DNA from: Streptomyces sp. NRRL F-5630
GTDB lineage: Bacteria; Actinomycetota; Actinomycetes; Streptomycetales; Streptomycetaceae
Assembly (NCBI RefSeq): GCF_000719475.1
Contig: NZ_JOGO01000074.1
Coordinates: 1 to 28,718 of the forward strand
Reading direction: 5' to 3'
Length of the DNA stretch: 28,718 bases
Every line of letters starts with the position of its first letter. Within the stretch, counting starts at the first letter, position 1. The position numbers and the translations under genes were made by a program. The notes beneath the pieces are model-generated. The model saw nothing but the letters and a program-made list of their open reading frames with translations, ran no database searches and was not told the origin of the DNA. Below are positions 15,145 through 22,722 of this stretch, piece after piece.

Positions 15145-16143
15145 TCACCTGACGGCGGCGTCGGCCGCGAACTCCCGCATCCCCTCGGCGAAGCCGGTCT
15201 CCGCCTTCCAGCCCAGACCGGCGCGCGCCCGCGAGGAGTCCGCGGTGATGTGCCGGACGTCCCCGAGGCGGTACTCGCCCGTGACGACCGGCTCCGGGCC
15301 CCCGCACGCCTCGGCCAGGGCGCGGGCCAGCTCGCCCACCGTGTGCGGCGTCCCGCTGCCCGCGTTGTACGCGGTGAGCGCCCCGGCCTCCGCGTCGGCC
15401 TCCAGCGCCGCCACGTTGGCCGCCGCCACGTCCCGTACGTGCACGAAGTCGCGCCGCTGGCGCCCGTCCTCGAAGACGCGGGGCGCCCGGCCCGCCGCGA
15501 GGGCCGAGCGGAAGAAGGAGGCGACGCCCGCGTACGGGGTGTCGCGGGGCATCCGGGGGCCGTACACGTTGTGGTAGCGCAGCGAGAGGGCCGCGCCGCC
15601 CGTGGCGCGGGCCCAGGCCGCCGCCAGGTGCTCCTGCGCGAGCTTCGTCGCCGCGTACACGTTGCGCGGGTCGGCGGGAGCGTCCTCGGCGACGAGCCCC
15701 GGCTCCAGCGGGGCCCCGCACACGGGGCACGGCGGCTCGAAGCGGCCCGCGTCGAGCGCGGCGACCGCGCGCGGCCCCGGCCGCACGGCCCCGTGGCGCG
15801 GGCACGTGTACCGGCCCTCGCCGTAGATCACCATCGACCCGGCGAGCACGAGGCGGCGGACACCGCGTCCGGCCATGGCGGCGACGAGCACGGCGGTGCC
15901 GAGGTCGTTGCGCCCGGCGTACTCGGCCGCGTCCCGCACCCCGTCGCCGAGCCCCACCATGGCCGCCTGGTGGCAGACCGCGTCGACGCCCGCGAGCGCC
16001 TCCGCGACGGCGTCCGCGTCGCGGACGTCGTGCCCCGGGTGCTCGCGCACGTCGAAGACGACGGGCTCGTGCCCGCGCGCCGCGAGCGCTTCGACGACGT
16101 GGGACCCGATGAACCCGGCACCGCCGGTGACCAGTACACGCAT
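15145..16143 (-). CDS. NDP-sugar 4-epimerase with zinc-ribbon insert (dTDP-L-rhamnose 4-epimerase-like)
   Basis: This 332-residue extended SDR has the NAD-binding GGAGFIG (7-13), Ser103 in LAGSMVIYGEG, and catalytic Tyr163/Lys167 in YAATK. An insert of ~40 residues after strand 4 carries YTCPRHG (Cys114, His117) and CPVCG (Cys139, Cys142), a likely zinc site. This insert is known from the WbiB-type dTDP-L-rhamnose 4-epimerases that make 6-deoxy-L-talose, so that activity is the best guess, with other NDP-sugars possible. The ATG is 6 nt after a TAGCGT -10 element. It is a single gene ending toward the kinase. Confidence 0.85.
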   Translation of the reverse strand: MRVLVTGGAGFIGSHVVEALAARGHEPVVFDVREHPGHDVRDADAVAEALAGVDAVCHQAAMVGLGDGVRDAAEYAGRNDLGTAVLVAAMAGRGVRRLVLAGSMVIYGEGRYTCPRHGAVRPGPRAVAALDAGRFEPPCPVCGAPLEPGLVAEDAPADPRNVYAATKLAQEHLAAAWARATGGAALSLRYHNVYGPRMPRDTPYAGVASFFRSALAAGRAPRVFEDGRQRRDFVHVRDVAAANVAALEADAEAGALTAYNAGSGTPHTVGELARALAEACGGPEPVVTGEYRLGDVRHITADSSRARAGLGWKAETGFAEGMREFAADAAVR

Positions 16144-16149
16144 ACGCCC

Positions 16150-16155
16150 ACGCTA
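16150..16155 (-). promoter_or_regulatory. -10 element of the 4-epimerase gene (leaderless)
   Basis: TAGCGT on the minus strand is followed by 6 nt and the ATG at 16143. The hexamer and spacing are identical to those of the GT-C-like gene at 9113. No consensus -35. Confidence 0.55.
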
Positions 16156-16190
16156 GGGCGGACGGCACCGCGCGGGGGCGGCACCTGCGG

Positions 16191-16211
16191 GGACGTCAGC
16201 ACCTCGTAAGA
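16191..16211 (+). promoter_or_regulatory. Candidate response-regulator site C
   Basis: The core GTCAGCACCTCGTAAGA (16195-16211), preceded by GGAC, has half sites GTCAGC and GTAAGA 11 bp apart. Its near end is 48 nt from the epimerase start codon, the same distance and orientation as site A has to the gene at 9113. Confidence 0.5.
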
Positions 16212-16216
16212 ACCTC

Positions 16217-16353
16217 GCCCGCGAGCCCGTCGCGGGCGCGCCCCGGGGGACGCCCCCTCACCCCGCCGGAGTCCCCCGGGTGGCGCAACGCCCGCACCCG
16301 GGGGAGGGTGGTCGCGCACCCCGATCCCGCCCGGTGCCGCCCCCTCCGGGCGG
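16217..16353 (+). promoter_or_regulatory. Three consecutive inverted repeats upstream of the sedolisin gene
   Basis: Perfect arms occur at 16217-16223/16231-16237 (7 bp, loop 7), 16273-16281/16296-16304 (9 bp, loop 14) and 16327-16334/16346-16353 (8 bp, loop 11). They lie between site C and the sedolisin ribosome binding site. They could be a structured leader or simply reflect the base composition. I found no clear promoter for the sedolisin gene. Confidence 0.3.
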
Positions 16354-16417
16354 TACGGGCGCGGGCGCGCCCCCTGACGGGGACGCCGGTTTGCCGTACG
16401 CCTGGGAGGACCGCCCC

Positions 16418-17827
16418 GTGCCCCGTACGACTCGCAGCGCCGCCGCCCGTCCGCGTGACGACCGGCCGGCCCGTACCCCCACCCGCGCCCCCGTCCGCCT
16501 CGCCGCCGCCCTCCTCGCGTCCGTCCTCGCCCTCACCGGCTGCCAGACCGTCGCCGGGACGGAGGCAGCGCGGCGGGCGCGCGCCGCGATGGCCACCACA
16601 CCCGAACCGGGGGCGACCGCCACCGCCGAGGCCCGCGAAGCGTGCGTGCGGGCGACGGGGAGCGGCTGCTACACCTTCACGCAACTGCGGAAGCTGTACG
16701 GGACGAAGGCGCTCAACGACGGCGGCAACGACGGGGCCGGGACGACCGTCGCCGCGCTCGGCGTCGTCGGCTCCCCGCGTCTGGCGGCCGACCTGCGGCA
16801 GTTCAGCCGCGCGCTCGCTCTCCCGGCCCCCCACCTGAAGGTCGTACGGCACAAGCCCCCGGACGGCGCCAAGGCCGCCCCGTTCGACGAGGACAACGCC
16901 GGGATGCTCGCCACCGCGCGCGAGGCCACCCTCGACATGGAGGCCCTGCACGCCATGGCCCCGCGCGCCGACCTCGTCTACCACCAGGTGGACCTGCCGG
17001 AGGTCGACGCGGACGGCGTCCTCGACGCGCGCGCCGCCGACGCGCTCGCCACCGCGATGCGCACCGTGCTCAGCGAGCGGCGCCCCGACGTCCTCTCGCT
17101 CAGCTTCGTCATGTCCGAGCGCGGCGACAGCGCGGAGCAGGTCGCCGCGCTCGCGCGCGAGCTGCGCCCCGTGCTCGCCGAGGCCACGCGCGCCGGGACG
17201 ACCGTCGTCGCCGCGAGCGGGGACGACGGCGCCTCGCCGGGCGCGGCCCAGGCCGCCCAGCTCGGCGCGAAGCCCGTGCGCGGGGTCGCCTGGCCCGCCT
17301 CCGACCCCTCCGTGACCGCCGTCGGCGGCACCCGCGTCACGCTCGACGAGGCGGGGCACCGCCGCTGCGCCGACACCGTGTGGAACGACAGGGGCGGCGC
17401 CCCCGGGGGCGGCACCTCGGTGCTCATGCGCAGGCCGCGCTACCAGGACGGGGTACGGAAGGTGACCGGCGCCCGGCGGGGCGTCCCCGACATCTCGCTC
17501 ACCGCCTCAGCCGCCGGGTCCACCATGGTCTGGTTCACGCGCGGCGGTCGCGGCGCCTGGGTGCCCATGCTCGGCACGAGCCTCGCCGCGCCCCTCTTCG
17601 GCGGCATCGTCGCGCTCGCCGCGCAGCGCGCGGGCCACGGCCTGGGCACGGTCAACCCCGCGCTCTACCGGCTGGGCCGGGACGGCGGCGTCCGCGACGT
17701 CACGACGGGCGACAACGCCACGGAGGGCACGACCGGCTACCGGGCGGCGCGCGGCTACGACCTCGCGAGCGGCCTCGGCACGGTGGACGCGGGCAAGCTC
17801 GTCCCCGCCCTCGCCAAGCCCGACTGA
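16418..17827 (+). CDS. Lipoprotein S53 (sedolisin/kumamolisin) peptidase
   Basis: This 469-residue protein uses a GTG start with GGGAGGA 7 nt upstream. The N-terminus is a basic lipoprotein signal ending in a lipobox, LALTGC, so Cys42 is probably lipidated on the outer membrane face. A short Ala/Thr-rich stretch leads to a sedolisin catalytic domain (about 76-465). The Glu/Asp pair is Glu169 and Asp173, the oxyanion Asp is Asp269 in SGDDG, and the nucleophile is Ser388 in GTSLAAP. The C-terminal DVTTGDN and GYDLASGLG match the calcium-site region. The usual ~180-residue activation propeptide is absent. It diverges from the 4-epimerase. It is probably an active surface-anchored serine-carboxyl peptidase; the target is unknown. 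Confidence 0.88.
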   Translation: MPRTTRSAAARPRDDRPARTPTRAPVRLAAALLASVLALTGCQTVAGTEAARRARAAMATTPEPGATATAEAREACVRATGSGCYTFTQLRKLYGTKALNDGGNDGAGTTVAALGVVGSPRLAADLRQFSRALALPAPHLKVVRHKPPDGAKAAPFDEDNAGMLATAREATLDMEALHAMAPRADLVYHQVDLPEVDADGVLDARAADALATAMRTVLSERRPDVLSLSFVMSERGDSAEQVAALARELRPVLAEATRAGTTVVAASGDDGASPGAAQAAQLGAKPVRGVAWPASDPSVTAVGGTRVTLDEAGHRRCADTVWNDRGGAPGGGTSVLMRRPRYQDGVRKVTGARRGVPDISLTASAAGSTMVWFTRGGRGAWVPMLGTSLAAPLFGGIVALAAQRAGHGLGTVNPALYRLGRDGGVRDVTTGDNATEGTTGYRAARGYDLASGLGTVDAGKLVPALAKPD

Positions 17828-17965
17828 GCCCGCCGAGCCCGGCGCACCACCCCGGCCGGGCCCCGCGTCCCCTCATCGCCGGGCCCCGCACACCCCCTGT
17901 CCCGCACCCCGCGCGCCCCCTCCGCGCGCCCCCTGCCGCATTGCGCCACGTAACGGCGGGATGAA

Positions 17966-17981
17966 ATCCGCAGCTCCGGAT
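17966..17981. promoter_or_regulatory. Short inverted repeat upstream of the ABC exporter
   Basis: ATCCG (17966-17970) and CGGAT (17977-17981) are separated by 6 nt, about 40 bp before the GTG start, a plausible operator position. The arms are only 5 bp, so chance is a real alternative. The upstream spacer also holds a 13-bp tandem repeat, CCGCGCGCCCCCT, at about 17909-17934. Confidence 0.25.
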
Positions 17982-18020
17982 GTTGGCGCCAGCGGCGAGA
18001 CGGATCAACAGGAGGCATGC

Positions 18021-21000
18021 GTGGCGGCAGGAGCACAGGCCCGGAACCCGGAGCGGGAACCCGACAGGGAACGGGACCACGAGCGGGACACCCGTACCGG
18101 GGAAGGTGCGGGGACGCACGCCGCCGACCCCGCCCGGCTCCCCGCCGCGGGCCCCGGCTGGGCGGCACGCCTCGCCCGGTACGCCTGGCGCTACCGCAAG
18201 GACGTGATCGTCTCCCTCGGCGCCTCGCTCGCCGGGATGGCCGTCATGGCGCTCATCCCGCTGCTCACCAAGGTCATCATCGACGACGTGATCGGCGGCT
18301 CCCGCTCGATGGCCACGTGGGGCGGGCTGCTGCTCGGCGCCGCGGTGGCCGTCTACGTCACCGCGTACCTGCGCCGCTACTACGGCGGCCGGCTCGCGCT
18401 CGACGTGCAGTTCGACCTGCGCCGCGACATGTACCGCACGCTCACCCGCCTCGACGGGCGCCGCCAGGACGAGCTGTCCACCGGGCAGGTCGTCGGGCGC
18501 GCCACGAGCGACCTCCAGCTGATCCAGGGCCTGCTCTTCATGCTGCCCATGACGATCGGCAACGTCCTCCTCTTCGTCATGTCGCTCGTCATCATGGCGA
18601 CGCTCTCCCTCCCGCTCACCCTCGTCGCCCTCGCCGTCGCGCCCGCCCTCTACCTCATCGCCCGCCGCTCCCGCAGCCGCCTCCACCCCGCGACCTGGTA
18701 TGCGCAGGCGCAGGCGGCCGCCGTCGCGGGCGTCGTGGACGGCGCCGTCTCCGGGGTCCGCGTCGTCAAGGGCTTCGGGCAGGAGGAGCAGGAGACCGGC
18801 AAGCTGCGCGAGGTCGGCCGCCGCCTCTTCGCCGGCCGGCTGCGCACGATCCGCCTCAACGCCAAGTACACCCCCGCGCTCCAGGCCGTGCCCGCGCTCG
18901 GGCAGGTCGCGATGCTCGCGCTCGGTGGCTGGCTCGCCGTGCGCGGCCACATCACGCTCGGCACGTTCGTCGCCTTCTCCTCCTACCTCGCCCAGCTCGT
19001 CGGGCCGGTCCGGATGCTCGCCGTCGTCCTCACCGTCGGCCAGCAGGCCCGCGCCGGTGTCGAGCGGGTCCTCCAGCTCATCGACACCGAGCCGACGCTC
19101 CAGGACGGCACCCGCGAGCTGGCGGCGGACGCGCCCGCGGCCGTCGAGTTCGACGACGTGCGCTTCGGGTACGACGACGAGCGGCCCGTCCTCGACGGCT
19201 TCTCGCTCACCGTCGCGCCCGGCGAGACCGTCGCCCTCGTCGGCTCCTCCGGCTCGGGCAAGTCCACGGTCTCGCTCCTCCTCCCGCGCTTCTACGACGT
19301 GAGCCACGGCGCCGTCCTCGTCGGCGGCCACGACGTGCGCGAACTGCGCATGTCCTCGCTGCGCGCCGCGATCGGTCTCGTCCCCGAGGACTCCTTCCTC
19401 TTCTCCGACTCGATCGCCTCGAACATCGCCTACGGGCACCCGGACGCGAGCCGCGCGCAGGTCGAGGCCGCCGCGCGCGCCGCGCAGGCGCACGGCTTCA
19501 TCACCGACCTCCCGGACGGCTACGACACCGTCGTCGGCGAACAGGGCCTCACGCTCTCGGGCGGCCAGCGGCAGCGCGTCGCGCTCGCCCGCGCGATCCT
19601 CGCCGACCCCCGCCTCCTCGTCCTCGACGACGCCACCTCGGCGATCGACGCGCGCGTCGAGCACGAGATCTTCGAGGCCCTGCGCGGCGTCATGGCGGGC
19701 CGCACGACGCTCCTGATCGCCCACCGCCGCTCCACGCTCGCCCTCGCCGACCGCATCGCCGTGCTGGACGCGGGACGTGTGGCGGCGGTCGGCACGTACG
19801 AGGAACTGGAGCGCGATTCGGCGCTTTTCCGCCGCCTCCTCACCGACCCGGAGGAACTCGGCGGGGTCTCACCCGGGCACGTCCTGCCGGAGGAGCGGCC
19901 CGAGGACGACTCCGTACGCGCCGAACTCGACGCCGAGTACGACGCCGAGCGCGGCATCACCCCGCAGCTGTGGACCGGGGACCGCACCCCGCGCGACACC
20001 GCGCTCGACGGGATGCCCGCGACGCCCGAACTCCTCGCGCAGGTCGACGCGTTGCCCGCCGCGAAGGACATCCCCGACATCGACGAGGCGCGCGCCGTCG
20101 CGCCCGAGGACGCCTACGGCCTGCGCCGCCTATTGCGCGGCTTCGGCCGCCCGCTGACGCTCAGCCTCCTGCTCGTCGCCGTCGACGCGGGCCTCGGCCT
20201 CGCGCTGCCCGTCCTCATCCGGCACGGCATCGACGACGGCGTCAACCGCATGGCGCTCGGCGCCGTGTGGCTCTCCGCGCTCCTCGGCCTCGGTGCCGTG
20301 CTCCTCCAGTGGGGCGCGCAGTTCGGCGAGAACCGCATGACGGGCCGCACCGGCGAGCGGATGCTCTACGCGCTGCGCCTGAAGATCTTCGCGCACCTCC
20401 AGCGGCTCGGTCTCGACTACTACGAGCGCGAGCTGACCGGCCGCATCATGACCCGCATGACGACGGACGTCGACGCCCTGTCGTCCTTCCTCCAGACCGG
20501 CCTCGTCACCGCCTTCGTCTCCCTCGTCACCTTCTTCGGCATCATGGCGGCGCTCCTCGTCATCGACGTGGAACTCGCCCTGCTCGTCTTCGCGACGCTG
20601 CCCGTCCTGATCGTCTCCACGTACTTCTTCCGCAAGCGCAGCGTGCGCGCCTACAAGCTCGCCCGCGAGCGGATCTCGACCGTCAACTCCGAGCTCCAGG
20701 AGATGGTCGCGGGGCTGCGCGTCGTGCAGGCGTTCCGGCGCGAGGAGGCGGGCTACGAGAAGTTCTCCCGCGACGCGCGGGCGTACCGGCAGGCGCGGGT
20801 ACGGGGCCAGTGGCTCATCTCCGTCTACTTCCCCTTCGTGCAACTGCTCTCGACGGCCGCGACGGTCCTCGTCCTCTCCGTCGGCGCGCACCGCGTCGAC
20901 GCCGGGACCCTCACGACCGGCGCGCTTGTCGCCTACCTCCTCTACATCGACCTGTTCTTCTCGCCGATCCAGCAGCTCTCGCAGGTCTTCGACGGCTACC

Positions 21001-21896
21001 AGCAGGCGAGCGTCTCGCTCGGGCGCGTGCAGGAACTCCTCGTCGAGCACACCTCGACCGGGCAGGTCGCGCGCCCGCTCCCGGTCGAGGGGCGGCTGCG
21101 GGGCGAGATCTCCTTCCGGAACGTCGACTTCGCGTACGGGGACGAGACGGCGCTCCACGACATCGACCTCACCCTGCGGGCGGGAGAGACCGTGGCCTTC
21201 GTCGGCGAGACGGGCGCGGGCAAGTCGACGCTCGTCAAGCTCGTCGCACGCTTCTACGACCCGACCTCGGGCCGTGTCACGGTCGACGGCACCGACCTGC
21301 GGGAGCTCGACCTCGCCCAGTACCGGCACCGGCTCGGTGTCGTCCCGCAGGAGGCGTACCTCTTCGCGGGCACGATCCGCGACGCGATCGCCTACGGGCG
21401 GCCGGAGGCGAGCGACGCCGAGGTGGAGGCGGCGGCCCGCGCGGTCGGCGCGCACGACATGATCGCGAGCCTCGAAGGCGGCTACCTCCACGAGGTGGCG
21501 GAGCGGGGCCGCAACCTCTCGGCGGGACAGCGGCAGCTGATCGCGCTGGCGAGGGCGGAGCTGGTGGACCCGGACATCCTGCTCCTGGACGAGGCCACGG
21601 CGGCCCTCGACCTCGCGAGCGAGGCCCAGGTCACCCGCGCCACGGAACGCCTCGCCGGCCGCCGCACGACCCTGGTGGTCGCCCACCGCCTGACCACGGC
21701 CGCCCGCGCGGACCGCGTCGTGGTGATGGACCAGGGCCGCGTCGCCGAGGACGGCACCCACGCGGACCTGCTGGCCCTGAACGGCACGTACGCGAGGCTC
21801 TGGCGCACGTTCCTGGGCGAGACCGTGCCCGCGGCGCCCGCCGGGCGGGACTCGGGGGACGGCGGCACGGAGGCCGTGAGCGCGCGAGTGGGGTGA
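18021..21896 (+). CDS. Single-chain ABC exporter (TMD-NBD-TMD-NBD)
   Basis: This 1291-residue protein has the GTG start with AGGAGG 5 nt upstream. Two ABC half-exporters are joined in one chain. Half 1: membrane domain (about 50-340), Walker A GSSGSGKST (408-416), signature LSGGQ (512-516), Walker B ending LDDATSAID (Asp536-Asp537). A charged linker (about 610-690) follows. Half 2: membrane domain (about 695-990), Walker A GETGAGKST (1062-1070), signature LSAGQ (1166-1170), Walker B LLLDEATAALD with catalytic Glu1191. The catalytic Glu of half 1 is Asp and the second signature deviates, so one ATP site should be consensus and one degenerate. This is the multidrug/lipid exporter class. The substrate is unknown and no regulator gene is adjacent. 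Confidence 0.93.
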   Translation: MAAGAQARNPEREPDRERDHERDTRTGEGAGTHAADPARLPAAGPGWAARLARYAWRYRKDVIVSLGASLAGMAVMALIPLLTKVIIDDVIGGSRSMATWGGLLLGAAVAVYVTAYLRRYYGGRLALDVQFDLRRDMYRTLTRLDGRRQDELSTGQVVGRATSDLQLIQGLLFMLPMTIGNVLLFVMSLVIMATLSLPLTLVALAVAPALYLIARRSRSRLHPATWYAQAQAAAVAGVVDGAVSGVRVVKGFGQEEQETGKLREVGRRLFAGRLRTIRLNAKYTPALQAVPALGQVAMLALGGWLAVRGHITLGTFVAFSSYLAQLVGPVRMLAVVLTVGQQARAGVERVLQLIDTEPTLQDGTRELAADAPAAVEFDDVRFGYDDERPVLDGFSLTVAPGETVALVGSSGSGKSTVSLLLPRFYDVSHGAVLVGGHDVRELRMSSLRAAIGLVPEDSFLFSDSIASNIAYGHPDASRAQVEAAARAAQAHGFITDLPDGYDTVVGEQGLTLSGGQRQRVALARAILADPRLLVLDDATSAIDARVEHEIFEALRGVMAGRTTLLIAHRRSTLALADRIAVLDAGRVAAVGTYEELERDSALFRRLLTDPEELGGVSPGHVLPEERPEDDSVRAELDAEYDAERGITPQLWTGDRTPRDTALDGMPATPELLAQVDALPAAKDIPDIDEARAVAPEDAYGLRRLLRGFGRPLTLSLLLVAVDAGLGLALPVLIRHGIDDGVNRMALGAVWLSALLGLGAVLLQWGAQFGENRMTGRTGERMLYALRLKIFAHLQRLGLDYYERELTGRIMTRMTTDVDALSSFLQTGLVTAFVSLVTFFGIMAALLVIDVELALLVFATLPVLIVSTYFFRKRSVRAYKLARERISTVNSELQEMVAGLRVVQAFRREEAGYEKFSRDARAYRQARVRGQWLISVYFPFVQLLSTAATVLVLSVGAHRVDAGTLTTGALVAYLLYIDLFFSPIQQLSQVFDGYQQASVSLGRVQELLVEHTSTGQVARPLPVEGRLRGEISFRNVDFAYGDETALHDIDLTLRAGETVAFVGETGAGKSTLVKLVARFYDPTSGRVTVDGTDLRELDLAQYRHRLGVVPQEAYLFAGTIRDAIAYGRPEASDAEVEAAARAVGAHDMIASLEGGYLHEVAERGRNLSAGQRQLIALARAELVDPDILLLDEATAALDLASEAQVTRATERLAGRRTTLVVAHRLTTAARADRVVVMDQGRVAEDGTHADLLALNGTYARLWRTFLGETVPAAPAGRDSGDGGTEAVSARVG

Positions 21897-21922
21897 GGCA
21901 CCGGGGCGTGCCGCCCGGCCCG

Positions 21923-21937
21923 GGGCCCGGAGGGCCC
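21923..21937. terminator. Possible short terminator hairpin between convergent genes
   Basis: GGGCCC (21923-21928), a GGA loop, then GGGCCC (21932-21937), ending just before the complement of the hydrolase stop codon. A 6-bp all-GC stem in a 41-bp convergent spacer. Weak. Confidence 0.3.
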
Positions 21938-22645
21938 TCACGCCTCCCTGACGCGCTCCACCAGCTCCGCCGGGCTCGCGTGCCAGGGGGAACCGTGGCC
22001 CGGGAGGACCCAGGAGGCGCGAAGGGGGACCAGGCGCGCAAGGGAGGCGCGGGCCTCGGCCGGGTCGTCGGTGAAGGGGGCCGGCTGCGGACCCGTGCGT
22101 CCGGTGAGGACGTGACGGGTGGTGAGGGCGTCGCCGACGCACACCGCGTCCGCGAGGGGCACGTGGACCGCGACGCTGCCGGGCGAGTGGCCCGGCATAC
22201 CGATGATCACGGGGCTGCCCGGCAGGTCGAGGACATCGCCGTCGTGGATCTCGGTGACCTCCGAGACGTACGCCGGGCGCAGGCCGTTCTTGCGGAGCGA
22301 GTAGCCGAGGAAGCCGAGCGCGGCTCCGGGCCGCATCGGGCCCACCGGGGTCTTGGGCTTCTCGCCGGTGCGTGCCCGGTGGGCGTCCGCCTCGTGCACG
22401 TACACCGGGACGCCGTGCTCGGCGCGGAGCCGCTCGGCGAAACCGATGTGGTCCGAGTCGCCGTGCGTGAGGACGAGGCCCCGGATGTCGTCGGCGGTCC
22501 TGCCGATCTCCCGCAGTTCGCGCTGGAGGTCGTTCCAGTGCCCGGGGAGCCCGGCGTCCACGAGCGTGATGCCCTCGGGGGCGTCGATGAGGTAGGAGGC
22601 GACGATGTCGTTGCCGAGGCGGTGGAGGTGCGGGGCGAGCTTCAC
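21938..22645 (-). CDS. Metallo-beta-lactamase-fold hydrolase
   Basis: This 235-residue protein has a GTG start with GGAG 6 nt upstream. Metal-ligand motifs are THGDSDH (His61, Asp63, Asp65, His66), MPGHSPG (His153), VGDA (Asp172) and LPGHG (His217). The usual HxHxDH reads HxDxDH here. There is no signal peptide, so it is cytosolic. Relatives include glyoxalase II, lactonases and other thioester or lactone hydrolases; the sequence does not choose. It diverges from the TetR gene at 22755 through three shared operators and so is probably that regulator's target. Confidence 0.87.
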   Translation of the reverse strand: MKLAPHLHRLGNDIVASYLIDAPEGITLVDAGLPGHWNDLQRELREIGRTADDIRGLVLTHGDSDHIGFAERLRAEHGVPVYVHEADAHRARTGEKPKTPVGPMRPGAALGFLGYSLRKNGLRPAYVSEVTEIHDGDVLDLPGSPVIIGMPGHSPGSVAVHVPLADAVCVGDALTTRHVLTGRTGPQPAPFTDDPAEARASLARLVPLRASWVLPGHGSPWHASPAELVERVREA

Positions 22646-22692
22646 GGCGGACTCCGGACGATCGATGGCTAAGGTTCTTAGCTTTCACGGCT

Positions 22693-22722
22693 AAGGTACA
22701 TAGCTATGATGGCTACCGTCAA
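22693..22722 (-). promoter_or_regulatory. Promoter of the metallo-hydrolase gene
   Basis: On the minus strand, TTGACG (22722-22717), an 18-nt spacer, then TACCTT (22698-22693). This is a good sigma-70 promoter whose -35 lies in operator 3 and -10 in operator 2. Predicted transcription start is near 22686, about 40 nt before the GTG. Confidence 0.6.
22705..22710 (+). promoter_or_regulatory. -10 element of the second TetR gene
   Basis: TATGAT fits the consensus unusually well for this genome and sits between operators 2 and 3, 44 nt before the ATG at 22755. TTTCAC at 22683-22688 is a possible -35 (16-nt spacer). Confidence 0.5.

Noticed and set aside
17961..18020. Earlier ATG start for the ABC exporter
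   Set aside because: The in-frame GTG at 18021 has AGGAGG at the ideal distance, and the extra residues would lie in the inverted repeat and upstream region.
18017..22672. A 1551-codon open frame on the + strand, longer than the ABC gene it overlaps
   Set aside because: Its translation is dominated by Arg, Pro, Ala and His with no domain; the +1 frame encodes an intact ABC exporter with all motifs. Long shadow frames are expected where third positions are nearly all G/C.
20130..22688. An 852-codon minus-strand frame opposite the second ABC half and the hydrolase region
   Set aside because: Arg/Gly/Glu-rich shadow of the real genes; it crosses the operator array without a sensible start.
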